Source: Pisolithus tinctorius
Taxonomy: Eukaryota; Basidiomycota; Agaricomycetes; Boletales; Pisolithaceae
Reading direction: 5' to 3'
Assembly: GCA_024663395.1 (NCBI GenBank)
Contig: JANFAH010000016.1
Span: 992,001-1,056,000 of the forward strand
DNA: 64,000 bases
In this document: piece after piece, positions 1 through 8,338 of the stretch
Numbering within the stretch: the stretch's first letter is position 1
Layout of the letters: each line of letters begins with the position of its first letter
Notes under the pieces: model-generated
What the model saw: the letters and a program-made list of their open reading frames with translations, nothing else
Database searches by the model: none
Told to the model about the DNA's origin: nothing
Program-made: the position numbers and the translations under genes

Positions 1-2312
1 GCTTCTTGCTGAGAATGGACAGGCTCTAGAGTCGCCATAAGGGTATCTGCAACAGACCCAAGCTGGCCTTCAGTAACACACATCTCCAGGGGGCGATCTG
101 AATCAGCTCCAAAGACAACATAAGTTCCAGACTCTCTTTCAACAATGCTAACTGAGTTCCCAAGGGCCCAAGGATGACCAAGGAGGAGATCAAAGCCTGC
201 ATTAGTGTCTGGGGCGACGAATAGATTGGTCCAAGTCCTGGCAGCACCACAGAAGAGAGGGACATCTTGTACCAGACCTTTCAGTGTAGAGATACCTCCT
301 TTTGCATCTCGCATATTGATGGTCTGCGACATATCGATGGGCATGCGAATGACTGACTGGGCTATACCAGCATGAATGACATTGAGGGTAGATCCAGAGT
401 CAATGACACCTGTTACACAACGACCATTGCAAGTCAGATTGATAGTGATGAGGGGGCTAGAAGTCAAGGCCAAGTAGGAGGATGCAGGAGGAGTTCCTTC
501 AACAGCAGTAACAGACTTGACTGGCTGAGCCAGGGGCTGTCTCTTGAATTGCATAAGCTCCTGAAGGTGCTGAGAAACATCCCTAGATGAACCAATGACC
601 TCCCCAACAGACACAGTCAAGGGAGTAGAAAGGATGCGCTCTACAATGGCTTTAGAGTTGGCAGACTGTGAAAGTGATGAAGACAGGGAAGTGGTAGGAG
701 GGGGCTTGGATTTCTTAGACCTGTCTGCAGAATCAGTGGCTTGACCAGATGGCTTTGGGACAGAGGCATCTTCCATGACAGCATCATCTCTAGTTCCATC
801 AAAGACAGTGGGATGGACATCAACTGGTACAAAGGCAGGGGCAAGTGGTACTTTCTGTGGAGCAGGGATGGATGCAGAGGATGAAGGCTTTGGATCCTGA
901 CTCTCTTTCTCCTTGCCATGTGAACAAGGTGGGACAAGGACACTGTCAAAGACAGCCTTCCTCTTCTCTTTGGTAACCTTGTTAGAGCGATCCACAGCAG
1001 CAACAAGGGGTTCTTCTTCCAACTCATAAATCTCAGCACTAGACTCTTCTTCGGCCTCTTCATGGATAACAAAGTGAACTGCATTGGCAGGTTGAGCAGC
1101 AGCTTTAGTGCATTCATAGGCTTGCAGGATAGTCTCTTCTCCATTGCGATAGATGCGCTGTCCATTAGGGTAGATGACCTGATGGTTTTCATCACATGCC
1201 AAAGAACCCTTCTGAATGAGATCATTAATGGCCTGGCAACTCTCAACACCATGGCCTTCAACACCACAGCCATAACAAGTGATGGTCCTCCTAGCAGGAT
1301 GGGTCTGGGATGAGGAAGTAGCAGCAGGGGCAGTGGATGCAGGAGTAGGATGAAGGGAAGGAGCATGAAGCACCTTTGCAGCATCAGGATCCATCTTGAT
1401 AGCATGATAGTAGAGGAGGGAGTAGTCTGGGTCACTGAGTGACATGTGAGAGAGGGACTTGATTAGGGTCTCAACCTCATCTTGTTTGCGAGCAGTAGGA
1501 CCTTCTTTCTCCAAATTTTCAAGGTTTCTTCTGGCTTCATGGGAAGGGAGCAGAGGGCGAACACTGTCATCTCTTCCATCTGAGCGATGAGAAGCACTAG
1601 GCTGGGCCTGAGGAGCAGGGGCAGCACGAGGGCCAAGGAAGTCAAGGTCATCTGCATCAAAGCGATCACGGCAAAGGACCTCTTCAGCTGACTGGCATAC
1701 ATCATCATAGGGGAATGGCCTGCTAATGTCAAGGTTGGGATCCTTTGTCCTGAGACGAGTTTCAACCAAGCCACGAAAGACTGGGGACAAACCAGCCCAG
1801 AAGTAGCGATTATATTCGTCAACCGAGATCCTTCCTTTATTCTTCAACCAACCTCCAATGCGAATGAAGCCACGGTTGTAAGCCCTAAAGTCTTGAAGTG
1901 TCATGATGGGCTGCATCCTAGACTCCAAAGCAAAGCTCTTGAGATGCCTTTCAAAGAACCTTTCATCTGATAGATCAGCGTCAAAGTACTTGAGGAGATC
2001 AGCCTTCAAGTTAGCCCAATCAGGAGTGTAGTAGTGAGCCATTCCTTCAATAATCTCCCTAACACGAGCATTGCAGTACTGGAGGATTGATTCAACCATT
2101 TCCTGGTCAGAAGTGACATTGTGGTAGGCACAGAGGCGTTCATAGTGGTCCAAGAAGGAGCGAACATGGGTATGGTCTCCTTGGAATAATTCAGGGGCAG
2201 ACTTCATGCCAAGCAAGGGCATAGTAAGGACAGAGCAAGCAGGGGGAGCAGCCATAGCTACTGGAACTGCTGATGATGTAGGGGGATAGATAGTGGGGAT
2301 GGTGGATGACAT
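1..2312 (-). CDS. Gag-protease polyprotein of long-LTR element A (C-terminus outside window)
   Basis: One uninterrupted frame of about 770 codons runs from the ATG at 2312-2310 to the window edge without a stop. The N-terminal ~250 residues form a retrotransposon gag region. A CCHC zinc knuckle (C-x2-C-x4-H-x4-C, CYGCGVEGHGVESC) lies near residue 345, followed by the lineage motif ending in VIYPNGQRIYRNG. A Ser/Pro-rich linker leads to a retropepsin-like domain near residue 635 with the catalytic D-S-G triad (VIDSGSTLNVI) and a later FDLLLGHPW strand. This order matches Ty3/Gypsy gag-pro. The protein would form the particle, bind RNA and process the polyprotein. It has no internal stop, unlike most other elements here, so A may be young. 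Reading frames on the plus strand and other minus frames in this interval are shadows. Confidence 0.9.
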   Translation of the reverse strand, partial: MSSTIPTIYPPTSSAVPVAMAAPPACSVLTMPLLGMKSAPELFQGDHTHVRSFLDHYERLCAYHNVTSDQEMVESILQYCNARVREIIEGMAHYYTPDWANLKADLLKYFDADLSDERFFERHLKSFALESRMQPIMTLQDFRAYNRGFIRIGGWLKNKGRISVDEYNRYFWAGLSPVFRGLVETRLRTKDPNLDISRPFPYDDVCQSAEEVLCRDRFDADDLDFLGPRAAPAPQAQPSASHRSDGRDDSVRPLLPSHEARRNLENLEKEGPTARKQDEVETLIKSLSHMSLSDPDYSLLYYHAIKMDPDAAKVLHAPSLHPTPASTAPAATSSSQTHPARRTITCYGCGVEGHGVESCQAINDLIQKGSLACDENHQVIYPNGQRIYRNGEETILQAYECTKAAAQPANAVHFVIHEEAEEESSAEIYELEEEPLVAAVDRSNKVTKEKRKAVFDSVLVPPCSHGKEKESQDPKPSSSASIPAPQKVPLAPAFVPVDVHPTVFDGTRDDAVMEDASVPKPSGQATDSADRSKKSKPPPTTSLSSSLSQSANSKAIVERILSTPLTVSVGEVIGSSRDVSQHLQELMQFKRQPLAQPVKSVTAVEGTPPASSYLALTSSPLITINLTCNGRCVTGVIDSGSTLNVIHAGIAQSVIRMPIDMSQTINMRDAKGGISTLKGLVQDVPLFCGAARTWTNLFVAPDTNAGFDLLLGHPWALGNSVSIVERESGTYVVFGADSDRPLEMCVTEGQLGSVADTLMATLEPVHSQQE

Positions 2313-2392
2313 AGTAATGAGATATCAAGTGGTTTTTTAGAGACAAGTTTCAACAGGCTGAGTGAGCAGGGTTCTTGATCCAGGAATAACCA

Positions 2393-2411
2393 CCCCTCAT
2401 GGTGGGCTCCA
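2393..2411 (-). other. Primer-binding site of element A
   Basis: Begins TGG two nucleotides inside the 5' LTR end and reads TGGAGCCCACCATGAGGGG on the minus strand. It differs from the PBS of V, U and Y at two positions (AT for GC). It would pair with a tRNA ending GGUGGGCUCCA; the U before CCA would suit tRNA-Cys, but that is a guess. Confidence 0.7.
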
Positions 2412-2413
2412 GA

Positions 2414-4274
2414 TGTGAGTCAAAGTGTGGAAAGGTGGTGAAAACCAACCAAAACCAACACAAAAGACAAATGTAGAGTGAGTGGTGGTGTGCCTCCGCG
2501 GAACCTGGAGGGCAGAAACCTGAATGTGGGGGGGGACTTCAAGGAGAGGTGCTCCTGGCGCAAGTCATCGACGAGTTACGCAGGAGAAGATGAATGAGTG
2601 ATGATTGGATGGGGGATGCTGAACAGAGTGAAGGTGTTCAGCCGAAAGGTACTTCAAGTAATGGACTTCAATAAAACGTGCTCCTTGCACAAGTCGATGA
2701 CGAGTTATGCAGGAGTGGGAGGATGACTAAGCAAGACTTGCTGACTAAGTGTGGATGGAGCTTCAGATAATGAATGGTGGTAGATAGACTCTTCCAAATG
2801 AGCCTCAACTACCAAGTATATGAATGATGACAGATAGACCCCTTTGTGGAGCCTCAACTGTCAATGATGAGATAGGCACTGAACTGATTGCTGGACTGCT
2901 TCTGAATTGCTTCCTGATTGATTGTGGGTAGCTAAGTACATGGGGGTTTATATACTGAGGGGGGAGCACAGCTTGTGACAAACAGGGCACAAACACTTGG
3001 TAAGTAATGAGTAAGGACTGAGTAATCATGATGAGTAAGTGAGAAATGAAAAGTAAGCAAGCAAAGAGGATTGGTAAGTATTGGCAATAAACGAGTCAAG
3101 GATAGTCAAAATATCACAAAATGAGTCAAATAGAATCAGAAACTGAGTAAGTGCACTGATATCACATTAGGGGGTGGCGATGCAAGTTAGATCTCGGCGG
3201 AGACATCTCTAGATCCAAAGATGGCATGATAGATGGACAGTGTTTCCAGATAGGGAAGTATTAATTCCAGAATTGAAGGGCATGAGTCAGGCATCAAAGG
3301 GGGCTAGGGCATTGGGGGTCTGTGGGGCAATGAGAGCATATGCAATCGCGTCTCCCACCCTTCCATCCTCTCAGCAAAGTTAACAAAAACTTCATGAATG
3401 GGGTTCTGACAGAGGAGGAGGAGAAGGGGGAATGTCTTCTGCTGGATCTTGCAGTAAGAAGGCAAGATGCATGTCATACTCGTCATGAATGCGATCAGGG
3501 AGGCTGGAGGACAGTAGATTATACTGCAGCTGTCGCAATGCGGGAAGAACGATGGATGAGACTGGAATAAAGATGGTGCAAGGAGCAGGGAGGAACGATC
3601 CATATGCTTCATCAACCGGGGAGACTGAAATGACCACATAAGACCTTTCTAACCGAGTGACAGACCTGAGGGGACCAAAGAACATCCTTCTGGAAGTCAT
3701 ACTGACAAGGAGAACACGCTGACCAAGCTGCATGGGATGAGATGGGGCTGACAACGACAGGATGAACCAGGGGGCTTCAGGACGGAAGCTGGTGGGAATG
3801 CCTGGCAGATATACGTAGCCACTGTCTCTGGCAAATGAGACAAGCGAGATGATCGACGAAGAGGTGGCCATGATTGATGGACTTAGCAAAATGAGTGTCT
3901 GATGGATGGAGTGCTGTAGAAACACGCAGGGTGTGAGGATCCTCTCCAAATTTGGAAGGAAGAATCATGGGGCTGAGCACTTTAAGTGAGCATGGGAACG
4001 GAGTCGATATCTTTGGAAATGGTGGAGATATGACGAAAACCAGAATGCCGTACATGGGTGCTAAAAACCTTTAATGCGCGCTTAACTCGCTTCCTCTTTT
4101 CTCTTTAGCACTGATGACTTGTTCTTGTGCAAAGGATGACTGTTCACGTCCAACAGTCTTTCTACACATGAGGCCTTTAGTCTTCATCTGCATGCTTGGG
4201 CATTGTGTGCAACTTGTCAACGAGTTAGGCAGAGTCAGCTGTAACCATGTCCACAACACCTTTGGTGTGTGACA
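2414..4274 (-). repeat. 5' LTR of element A (long-LTR family, ~1.86 kb)
   Basis: Ends TGTCACACACC...TTTGACTCACA (TG...CA) on the minus strand. It is homologous end to end with copies B, C and D. Like C it is about 35 bp longer than B and D because of a second copy of the cgacgagtta/cgcaggag block (near 2566 and near 2692). A TATATAA-like box lies near 2948-2954. The LTR carries its own reading frame, described separately. Confidence 0.92.
3392..3871 (-). CDS. LTR-encoded conserved protein (copy A, 159 aa)
   Basis: Starts MATSSSIISL and ends at a stop before the TATA box, so it lies in the U3 part of the LTR. The same 159-residue frame is present in copies B, C and D, and in diverged copy E. 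I recognise no domain. The centre (GQRVLLVSM...RLERSYVVVSVSP) is rich in beta-strand-type residues, the C-terminus has HDEYDMHLAFLLQDPAED and a proline tail, and there is no signal peptide or membrane helix. An in-frame extension upstream (to 3949) is open but absent from E, so I chose the internal ATG shared by all copies. In a full-length transcript it would sit near the 3' end. Confidence 0.6.
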   Translation of the reverse strand: MATSSSIISLVSFARDSGYVYLPGIPTSFRPEAPWFILSLSAPSHPMQLGQRVLLVSMTSRRMFFGPLRSVTRLERSYVVISVSPVDEAYGSFLPAPCTIFIPVSSIVLPALRQLQYNLLSSSLPDRIHDEYDMHLAFLLQDPAEDIPPSPPPLSEPHS

Positions 4275-5031
4275 ATGTTCTCAGTAGATTCCAAATTGAA
4301 TTTGACCAAGCAGATGCATGTCCTTTATTTCATGAGACAAAAAGAGTATAAACTAATAAAATTTGACATTTACCATTGGACTCTTGTTGTTAGTACCTGC
4401 GCCACCCATCGGGTGGCAGTTCCACTCCTCCTGAAACACCTGGCAGTCGTGATTGATATCGTCGAGGAACAGTGTGTGGAGTAACCAAATATGCGATGGG
4501 TTTTCAATATCGAGCATATGGACACATTCAAGTCGTGCAAAAAAAGCATGCCAGGGTCTGGCAAATTGGGATCCAACTTCGACCCATAAATGCTCGATGC
4601 AACAATTCCAAGTTGAACTATGCATATGATTAGCAATGATGAATACAAAAATGATGTGAAACTTATGTTCCCCAGATAAACAAGCCACGGTGGTGGCCAT
4701 TCTTCATGATCATGTACATCGCAATGTCAATATTCTCACCACCACGGTCTCCACGTACATGGGAAGGTATTCCATATTGTTCAGCAGCATGTTCGAATAA
4801 ACAAAGGACAGTCGATGACCAGTTATTGTCGCTGGCATGAATTGCGGTAACCTACAAGTGAATCAACAAATGTGACAAATTTGAGTAGGTGATAGACGTA
4901 CTGTGTGGCAAAAGCCATCGATAAACCCATGAATGACAATTCCCCACCGAATCAACTTGTGGTGACCATCGATGTGCCACAGCACATTTGGCCATTTGAC
5001 ATGATACTTGCGTTTTGTTTTTGTGTGGCGG
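4275..5031 (-). pseudogene. Integrase-core gene relic 'G', 3' segment
   Basis: Minus-strand coding remnant of a fungal integrase-core (DDE) protein. From 5031 it reads HVKWPNVLWHIDGHHKLIRW (first D), then an intron at 4901-4852, then HVRGDRGGENIDIAMYM (second D), a second intron at about 4666-4618, then CIEHLWVEVGSQFARPW (E) and LLHTLFLDDIN. The second donor reads AT instead of GT, a transition that would block splicing. The segment is cut at 5031 by solo LTR B and at 4275 by element A; the rest of the 3' end lies left of the window. The D, D, E order and the DGHHKL/GDRGGEN blocks match integrase-core proteins widespread in mushroom genomes. Its TGA-rich middle part lies at 6860-7347. Confidence 0.7.
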
Positions 5032-5434
5032 TGTCACACACCAAAGGTGTTGTGGACATGGTTACAGCTGACTCTGCCTAACTCGTTGACGAGTTGCGCG
5101 CAATGCCCAAGCATGCAGATGAAGACTAAAGGCCTCATGCATAGAAAGACTGTTGGACGTGAACAGTCATCCTTCGCACAAGAACGAGTCATCAGTGCTA
5201 AAGAGAAAAGAGGAAGCGAGTTAAGCGCGCATTAAAGGTTTTTAGCGCCCATGTACGGCATTCCGGTTTTCGTCATATCTCCACCATTTCCAAAGATATC
5301 GACTCCGTTCCCATGCTCGCTTAAAGTGCTCAGCCCCACGATTCTTCCTTCCAAGTTTGGAGAGGATCCTCGCACCCTGCACGTTTCTACAGCACTCCAT
5401 CCATCAGACGCTCATTTTGCTAAGTCCATCACTC

Positions 5435-5914
5435 ATGGCCACCTCTTCGTCGATCATCTCGCTTGTCTCATTTGCCAGAGACAGTGGCTACATATATCTG
5501 CCAGGCATTCCCACCAGCTTCTGTCCTGAAGCCCCCTGGTTCATCCCATCATTGTCAGCCCCATCTTGTCCCATGCAGCTTGGTCAGCGTGTTCTCCTTG
5601 TCAGTATGACTTCCAGAAGGACGTTCTTTGGTCGCCTCAGGTCTGTCACTCGGTTAGAAAGGTCTTATGTGGTCGTTTCAGTCTCCCCAGTTGACGAAGC
5701 ATATGGATCGTTCCTCCCTGCTCCCTGCACCGTCTTTATTCCAGTCTCGTCCATCATTCTTCCCGCATTGCGACAGCTGCAGTATAATCTACTGTCCTCC
5801 AGCCTCCCTGATCGCATTCATGACGAGTATGACATGCATCTTGCCTTCTTACTGCAAGATCCAGCAGAAGACATTCCCCCTTCTCCTCCTCCTCCATCAG
5901 AGCCCCGTTCATGA
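5435..5914 (+). CDS. LTR-encoded conserved protein (copy B, 159 aa)
   Basis: Plus-strand copy of the U3 reading frame, starting MATSSSIISL and ending SEPRS-stop. By eye it differs from copies A, C and D by a few residues (two Arg to Cys changes, PTSFCPEA and APSCPMQ, both consistent with CGT to TGT). The frame is open from 5357, but the ATG at 5435 is the one shared with copy E. No known domain is recognised. It ends about 440 bp before the TATA box, so it cannot be the first frame of an LTR-initiated transcript; it would need its own promoter or would lie at the 3' end of a read-in or full-length transcript. Confidence 0.55.
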   Translation: MATSSSIISLVSFARDSGYIYLPGIPTSFCPEAPWFIPSLSAPSCPMQLGQRVLLVSMTSRRTFFGRLRSVTRLERSYVVVSVSPVDEAYGSFLPAPCTVFIPVSSIILPALRQLQYNLLSSSLPDRIHDEYDMHLAFLLQDPAEDIPPSPPPPSEPRS

Positions 5915-6350
5915 AGTTTTTGTTAACTTCGCTGAGAGGATGGAAGGGTGGGAGATGCGATCGCATATGCTCTCGTTGCCCCACGGACCCCCAATGCCCT
6001 AGCCCCCTTTGACACCTGACTCATGCCCTTCAATTCTGGAATTAATACTTCCCTATTTGGAAACACCATCCATCTGTCATGCCGTCTTTGGATCTAGAGA
6101 TGTCTCCGCTGAGATCTAACTTGCATCGCCACCCCCTAATGTGATATCAGTGCGCTTACTCAGTTTCTGATTCTATTTGACTCATTTTGTGATATTTTGA
6201 CTATCCTTGACTCGTTCATTGCCAATACTTACCAATCTTCTTTGCTTGCTTACTTTTCATTTCTCACTTACTCATCATGATTACTCAGTCCTTACTCATT
6301 ACTTACCAAGTGTTTGTGCCTTGTTTGTCACAAGCTGTGCTCCCCCCATA

Positions 6351-6360
6351 GTATATAAAC
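6351..6360 (+). promoter_or_regulatory. Predicted TATA box of the long LTR (copy B)
   Basis: GTATATAAAC follows a C-run about 500 bp before the LTR 3' end. The same TATATA segment is kept in copies A, C and D. It would mark the U3/R boundary and places the LTR reading frame in U3. This is a sequence-based prediction only. Confidence 0.45.
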
Positions 6361-6859
6361 CCCCATGTACTTAGCTACCCACAATCAATCAGAATCAATC
6401 AGAATCAATCAATCAAGAAGCAATCCAGAAGTCAGCTCAGCTCAGCATATCTCGTCGTCGACAGTTGAGGCTCATTCGGAAGAGTCTATCTGTCTTCATT
6501 TATATCATTGGTAGTTGAGGCTCCATCAAGGGTCTATCTACCTCTATTCATCATCAGCAGTATCATCAGTGCTTAGTCAGCAACCTCTTGAGCACATCCT
6601 ATCGAAATCCATTTACTCCCAAGTCCTTTCGGCTGAACACCCCTGCTCTGTTCAGCATCCCCTCCTCAGACATCATCCATTCATCTACTCCTGTGTAACT
6701 CGTCGACGACTTGCGCTAGGAGCACCTGCCATTGAAACTCCCCCCCATTTAGGTTTTCTGCACTCCAGGTTCCGCGGAGGCACACCACCACTCGCTCTAC
6801 TTTTGTCTTTTGTGTTGGTTTTGGTTGGTTCCCACTGCCTTTCCACACTTTGACTCACA

Positions 6860-7347
6860 GCGGTCTCATAAAGCTTGACCTAGTCAATTGATCCTTCAAA
6901 GTGACTGAATTACATGGTGATGCTGCACACAGATCCCCTGTGCCTGCATAAACCCTATTATATAGTGAAGTCCAGACTCAGGCCATCTCTTCTTGAATGC
7001 AGTAACAAGGTTATCGGGCTCCATATCTGTAATCTTCGTGTATCTTCATTCGATGCCATGAGACTTCATGTAAGAATGCAGGGTGATTCTATGGATTCCA
7101 AGGACACACGCAAGCTCGGAGGTGTGGATTTGCCTTGAAGTTGAAACAGCCTCCTTGAGAATGCCAACATCGACGACTTTCCTTGGTCATCCTTGTAAAC
7201 CGGTGTGAATTTCCATCACCAGCTCTGGGATCTCTACAGTGTCGTCAACACTAATCATGAGTTCGTGTGACAAACTGTTAGCGTCAGCAGCCATTTGTTC
7301 AAACGTACTCACCGAGTCCTCATGCTGTCTCGATAACATGTAAGCGC
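6860..7347 (-). pseudogene. Integrase-core gene relic 'G', middle segment
   Basis: Reads on the minus strand into the 4275-5031 segment once solo LTR B and one GCGG are removed. It contains PRKVVDVGILKEAV, LGIHRITLHSYMKSHGIE and LVTAFKKRWPESGLHY, which resemble the helix-turn-helix and linker region before the catalytic core of mushroom integrase-core proteins. Five in-frame TGA codons interrupt it, each where Arg is plausible (for example SL-TGA-RIN-TGA-LGQAL-TGA-DR), so CGA to TGA change is likely. Upstream it is cut by retrotransposon V at a GCGC target. Confidence 0.6.
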
Positions 7348-7696
7348 TGTAGGGAATGTAATTTCCCTACTGGGGGAATTGTTTTATTTTGTTCATTTTA
7401 TTTAGTTTTGATTCTAGGAGTTTTTTCTGCTAGTGGTACTTAGAATTTCGCTTTTCTGTTGCTTAGTCAGCACTACCTAGTGACTGGCATAGTTAGTTTT
7501 CCTCACAACCAATAGACAAGTTACCCCGAGACGAGAGACGAGTTCGAGCAGGTCGTTTCCCTGCACCCAGACAGCCTCAGAAGCCTTCAGACGACTACCA
7601 GGATCTTGCTAGGCTATAGAAGCCCCTTTTGGCCTACTCATTCCCCTCAGATCTCATCATTCTCCTAACTCATCCTCTTAAATCTATTTTCCTACA
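7348..7696 (+). repeat. 5' LTR of V (349 bp)
   Basis: TGTAGGGAATG...TTCCTACA. It matches the 3' LTR over its full length with no difference I could find, implying recent insertion. Confidence 0.95.
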
Positions 7697-7698
7697 AC

Positions 7699-7717
7699 TG
7701 GAGCCCACCGCGAGGGG
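7699..7717 (+). other. Primer-binding site of V
   Basis: TGGAGCCCACCGCGAGGGG, two nucleotides after the LTR. Identical to the sites in U (34623) and Y (46275). Confidence 0.75.
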
Positions 7718-7921
7718 CTTCTGTCTTAGCCTGGCACCCATCCAAACCTTCCCAGATTTTACTTTGCAGTCTCCAGCTTCATTTTCGCAATTTTCAGGCT
7801 CGGTTTAGCAGAATTTGCCCTTCGGTCTCATTTTTGCAGTCACTTTGCTCGCATTTTCGTGTTTTCCCACTCGCGCACACTCACTTATCAAGCATTCACA
7901 CTCGTATAAACTCCCGAAGTC

Positions 7922-8062
7922 ATGTTCGGCCTCAAGATTCCATGTCGAGGCTCGCCCGAAGCACCAAGCTTCTCTGGGTGCCCCGAGGACCTTCGAAGCT
8001 ATTTTGATGACATAATTGACTTCTGTGATAGATTCGGCCTCTCGGACGGGCTCGTGCGCATC
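7922..8062 (+). pseudogene. Gag of V, N-terminal part (split by P)
   Basis: Codes for 47 residues beginning MFGLKIPCRGSPEAPSFSG and ending in DGLVRI, where transposon P interrupts. The frame continues exactly at 17881 once P and one copy of the TC duplication are removed; the uninterrupted paralogue in U (34843 onward) shows the same join (LARIKLALKYAP). The joined gag would be about 458 aa. The N-terminus resembles that of the Y gag (RDMPLRGSNKAPKFSG), including the PxFSG motif. Confidence 0.85.
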
Positions 8063-8338
8063 TGTCGCAAATTTTCGAGGCGCCTGATAATGCCGCCGGC
8101 TGACAATGCTCGCGAGTTTCCTTATTAGGGTCATTAAAATGGTCTGGTAATGATATGTCAACGGCTTGGGGGCAGTGCCAAGGGAAGAAGTTTCATTGGA
8201 CGGGAGTTACCCGAGTTACCGAGTGATAACGATCTGATAATGACTGATATTATGGCGTGACATTTGTCTTACATCAGCCGAACACAGCGTATGCAGCGTG
8301 TCTGACAACTATCAGTCAGCTACGAGACATCTTCTCTC

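Larger units (their letters stand above)
1..4274 (-). mobile_element. Long-LTR Ty3/Gypsy-like retrotransposon, copy A (5' LTR plus gag-protease; runs off the left edge)
   Basis: Minus-strand element made of a 1.86-kb 5' LTR (2414-4274), a 2-nt spacer, a primer-binding site starting TGGAGCCCACC, and one open gag-protease frame that reaches position 1. RT, RNase H, integrase and the 3' LTR must lie beyond the window. It is inserted into the minus-strand integrase-core relic G; the only visible target-flank bases are ATGT at 4275-4278. The LTR belongs to the same family as copies B, C, D and E. Confidence 0.85.
5032..6859 (+). repeat. Solo long LTR, copy B (1828 bp)
   Basis: TGTCACACACC...TTTGACTCACA, flanked by a perfect 4-bp target duplication GCGG (5028-5031 and 6860-6863). 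No internal region is attached, so this is a recombined solo LTR. It splits relic G. A 16-bp near-palindrome, AACTCGTYGACGASTT, occurs near each end (5080-5095 and 6699-6714). Confidence 0.93.

Noticed and set aside
641..1822. Long minus-strand frames rich in Leu/Ser/Pro
   Set aside because: They are out-of-frame shadows of the A gag-protease frame, which has the CCHC and D-S-G motifs.
3304..3639. Alternative 111-aa frame in the long LTR, seen in several copies
   Set aside because: It overlaps the 159-aa frame in another phase. E preserves the 159-aa frame and shows codon-like silent changes only there.
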